A stretch of DNA of 20,565 nucleotides, taken from positions 1-20,565 of the forward strand of contig JACPVB010000107.1 in NCBI GenBank assembly GCA_016191985.1, given 5' to 3'. Positions 18,921-20,565 of this stretch are shown one piece after another. The DNA is from Chloroflexota bacterium. GTDB lineage: Bacteria > Chloroflexota > Anaerolineae > Anaerolineales > Villigracilaceae. Every line of letters starts with the position of its first letter. The first letter of the stretch is position 1. The notes under the pieces are model-generated. The model saw only the letters and a list, made by a program, of their open reading frames with translations, was not told the origin of the DNA and did not search any database. The translations under genes were made by a program, and so were the position numbers.

Positions 18921-19697
18921 ATGCAAAAACCATTGATCGCCAGCACGAGTAATTCACTCATCAAACAAGCGCGCGCTTTGCGCCAAAAGAAGGCGCGCAA
19001 TGAAAGCGGATTATTTCTCGTGGAAGGGATTCACCACGTAGGTGAGGCGGTGGAAGCGGGCTGGGAAGTTGAGACGATCCTGTATGCCTCGGGGTTGTTG
19101 ACCAGTCCCTTCGCTCATGAATTGATCTCCCGCTTCTCTTTCAGACCTCAGCCTGTCACCGCACAAGTGATGGAATCATTGGCTGACAAGGAAAATCCCC
19201 AGGGCATCATTGCCATTGTCCATCAGAGGAAGGGCCAGCTTAAAGATATAAAACCATTCACGCGCGCGGTGGCGCTTGTCTCTCCGCAAGACCCTGGCAA
19301 TGTGGGGACCATCCTGCGCACGCTGGATGCAGTCGGCGCCGATGTGCTCTTCCTGCTTGACGGCGGTGTGGAGTTGTATCATCCCACCGTTGTCCGCGCC
19401 AGCATGGGGACATTATTTTGGAAGCCCGTCATCCAGACTTCATTCAATGATTTTCTCGGTTGGGCGCGCAAGGGAAATATCCAACTCATCGGCACATCCG
19501 CCAAAGCGGATGTGGATTATCAAACATTAGTTCCGCAAACTCCCTGGGTGCTGATGCTGGGCAACGAGCAAAAGGGACTCACCAAAGAACAAACCGCCGC
19601 CTGCGATGTGACCGTGTCCCTTCCCATGCAGGGACGAGTCAGCTCGCTCAACCTGGCAGTAGCGGCGGGGGTGTTGTTGTATCAGTTTGGGAGGTAA
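18921..19697 (+). CDS. SpoU/TrmH-family RNA 2'-O-methyltransferase
   Basis: A 258-residue SPOUT enzyme that methylates a ribose 2'-OH in rRNA or tRNA using SAM. The N-terminal domain (1-95, RNA-binding, L30e-like) begins ASTSNSLIKQARALRQKKAR and has FLVEGIHHVGEAV. The C-terminal knotted domain has the three SpoU motifs. These are SPQDPGNVGTILRTLDAVGA (about 120-140), WVLMLGNEQKGLT, and LPMQGRVSSLNLAVAAGVLL, which forms the deep trefoil-knot SAM site. Architecture matches the RlmB/TrmH-like rRNA methyltransferases with an N-terminal substrate domain. The exact target nucleotide cannot be read from sequence. The start has no normal ribosome-binding site. The gene is convergent with the CARDB lipoprotein; no obvious terminator lies in the 119-bp gap, which instead contains a repeat. 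Confidence 0.94.
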   Translation: MQKPLIASTSNSLIKQARALRQKKARNESGLFLVEGIHHVGEAVEAGWEVETILYASGLLTSPFAHELISRFSFRPQPVTAQVMESLADKENPQGIIAIVHQRKGQLKDIKPFTRAVALVSPQDPGNVGTILRTLDAVGADVLFLLDGGVELYHPTVVRASMGTLFWKPVIQTSFNDFLGWARKGNIQLIGTSAKADVDYQTLVPQTPWVLMLGNEQKGLTKEQTAACDVTVSLPMQGRVSSLNLAVAAGVLLYQFGR

Positions 19698-19750
19698 AGC
19701 AACGGAGGCGTGAATAATGCTTGGGGAGTAGGAAAAGGTCAATGCCGGTG

Positions 19751-19790
19751 TCTCGACATGGCTTCGCCAGTCGACAACCAGGTCGGACAG
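19751..19790. repeat. TCGACA...CCAGGTCGGACAG repeat (copy 1)
   Basis: A 40-bp stretch with TCTCGACATGGCTTCGCCAG followed by TCGACAACCAGGTCGGACAG. A related stretch lies at 20429-20473 on the other side of the CARDB gene. GGCTTCGCCAGTC also occurs in inverted orientation at the window end. Confidence 0.5.
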
Positions 19791-19816
19791 ACAACGCTGC
19801 TTTGTCGGTAGAGACT

Positions 19817-20352
19817 TTATGGGGTTGCAGTACCTGTGGCTACACAGAGCGGTGGCGGGGTTGGGGTCGGCGCATGAAATGAAAAAGTATTATTATCTTC
19901 TCGGCTCTCGACAACTTGATTGGTTACATCCGCAGTTGCCTCATATTGCCCGCTCGGTATAGTACCTGCGAAATGTAGCTCAATCGATTGACCAACCAGT
20001 AGACCATAATTCACCTCTTGGAGAATACCATTCAAATCGACAAAGAAAGACCCGGTCTTGGCGGAACCGATATTTTTAACTTGCACACGAATCCCATAGG
20101 GTGAATAAGCGTTCACACAGTTACCTTGTCTCCCTTCCATTTCGAGATACATGAAGTTGATCATCAAATCGGGTTGTGATGGGCGGTCTGATTCACTTGT
20201 CGACTGCACCAATGACGAAGAAGGAGAAGGTTCGGATGTTGTTGGATTCGGGGCAGCCTGGATTTTGGAGCGCAAGCTACGATCGCGATAATCAACAATC
20301 CGAGAACGCTCTGTATTCTAAGACTTCTCATGGTCTTGACAAAGCCTTTCAT
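19817..20352 (-). pseudogene. CARDB-domain lipoprotein interrupted by a -1 frameshift
   Basis: The minus strand from 20352 encodes a lipoprotein signal (MRSLRIQSVLGLLIIAIV, then ACAPK). That frame then degenerates into a Leu/Pro/His string without family resemblance and stops at 20164. A second frame, open to 19817, continues smoothly from KIQAAPNPTTSEPSPSSS into a CARDB-like immunoglobulin-fold domain. It includes VQVKNIGSAKTGSFFVDLNG, VGQSIELHFAGTIPSG and DVTNQVVESREDNNTFSF, then a Pro/Thr tail. The frames meet at CCAAAATCCAG. One extra A in that run would restore a continuous product of about 178 residues. CARDB domains mediate adhesion, often in surface proteins. This may be a real mutation, a phase-variable homopolymer or a sequencing error. 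No catalytic residues are expected. The start (20352 or 20331) is uncertain. Confidence 0.7.
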
Positions 20353-20428
20353 CCGATATGTACAGACTCGATGCAGCCCAACGGTTTGCGGCTTGCCTTG
20401 TGGGTACCCGCGCTGTGTCTCGACAGGG

Positions 20429-20473
20429 TTTCGACAGGCTCAACCACCAGCTCGACAACCAGGACGGGGACAG
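20429..20473. repeat. TTTCGACAGGCTC...CCAGGACGGGGACAG repeat (copy 2)
   Basis: It resembles copy 1 at 19751-19790: TCGACA, then GGCT, then CTCGACAACCAGGNCGG and ACAG. A further part, GGCTTCGCCAGTC on the minus strand, lies at 20542-20565 and is cut by the window edge. The sequence from 20353 to the end has no credible gene. Confidence 0.5.
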
Positions 20474-20565
20474 CGAAGCCGTCCAACCAGAAAAAGGCTA
20501 AGGCGTGGAAAACTGCTTGAGATGGTGGCAGAGTTCCCAGCAGCCTGTCCTGACTGGCGAAGCCG

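Noticed and set aside
20176..20520. 114-codon plus-strand frame across the CARDB signal region
   Set aside because: It runs antisense to the lipoprotein signal and through the TCGACA repeat; Ser/Thr-rich low-complexity content.

Overview
The window looks like a chromosomal segment from a member of the Chloroflexota, most likely class Anaerolineae. This is inferred from style rather than from a marker gene. Several exported lipoproteins carry long Thr/Pro linkers (TPTPSP-type). Wall-active proteins combine SH3b, G5/3D, LCP and SLT domains. The adenosylhomocysteinase is the archaeal/Thermotoga-like short type. GC content is moderate and intergenic spaces are full of small palindromic repeats. 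No phage, integrase, transposase, CRISPR array, tRNA or rRNA is visible. Almost all of the window is housekeeping or envelope genes. Layout: (1) 1-3.3 kb, plus strand: the tail of an unknown gene, a Tat-exported L,D-transpeptidase, a CcdA-type thiol-electron transporter, and a glutaredoxin-like/DUF2085 membrane fusion. (2) 3.26-5.53 kb, plus strand: a tightly packed pgeF-yggS-yggT-DUF167 block resembling the ylmD-ylmE-ylmG part of the Bacillus division cluster, closed by a strong intrinsic terminator. (3) 5.7-8.15 kb, minus strand: a large TPR/SLT lipoprotein, divergent from a PotD-like lipoprotein (8.25-9.40 kb). Two well-formed promoters sit back to back between them. (4) 9.47-13.67 kb, plus strand: a nucleoside-salvage cluster of class II aldolase, MtnA-type isomerase, AdoK-type adenosine kinase and adenosylhomocysteinase, ending in a bidirectional terminator. 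Together these should dispose of by-products of S-adenosylmethionine chemistry: methylthioadenosine or 5'-deoxyadenosine through a DHAP-shunt-like route, and S-adenosylhomocysteine through adenosine to AMP. (5) 13.7-18.8 kb, minus strand: an SH3b lipoprotein, rsmA translationally coupled to an LCP-family protein, a G5/3D wall protein and an atypical cation-efflux protein. (6) 18.9-20.4 kb: a SpoU/TrmH methyltransferase (plus) and a frameshifted CARDB lipoprotein (minus) in repeat-rich DNA. The observations most worth following up are these. Intergenic structured repeats form at least two families: double hairpins with an AGCTTGCT apex, and TTACG-bounded elements, one of which is flanked by a 9-bp direct repeat like a small non-autonomous insertion. 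Five genes lack a Shine-Dalgarno sequence and carry a -10-like hexamer 6-7 nt before the ATG, suggesting leaderless mRNAs. A Grx-DUF2085 fusion lies beside CcdA. A SAM by-product salvage cluster is present. I found no convincing wholly new multi-gene system.
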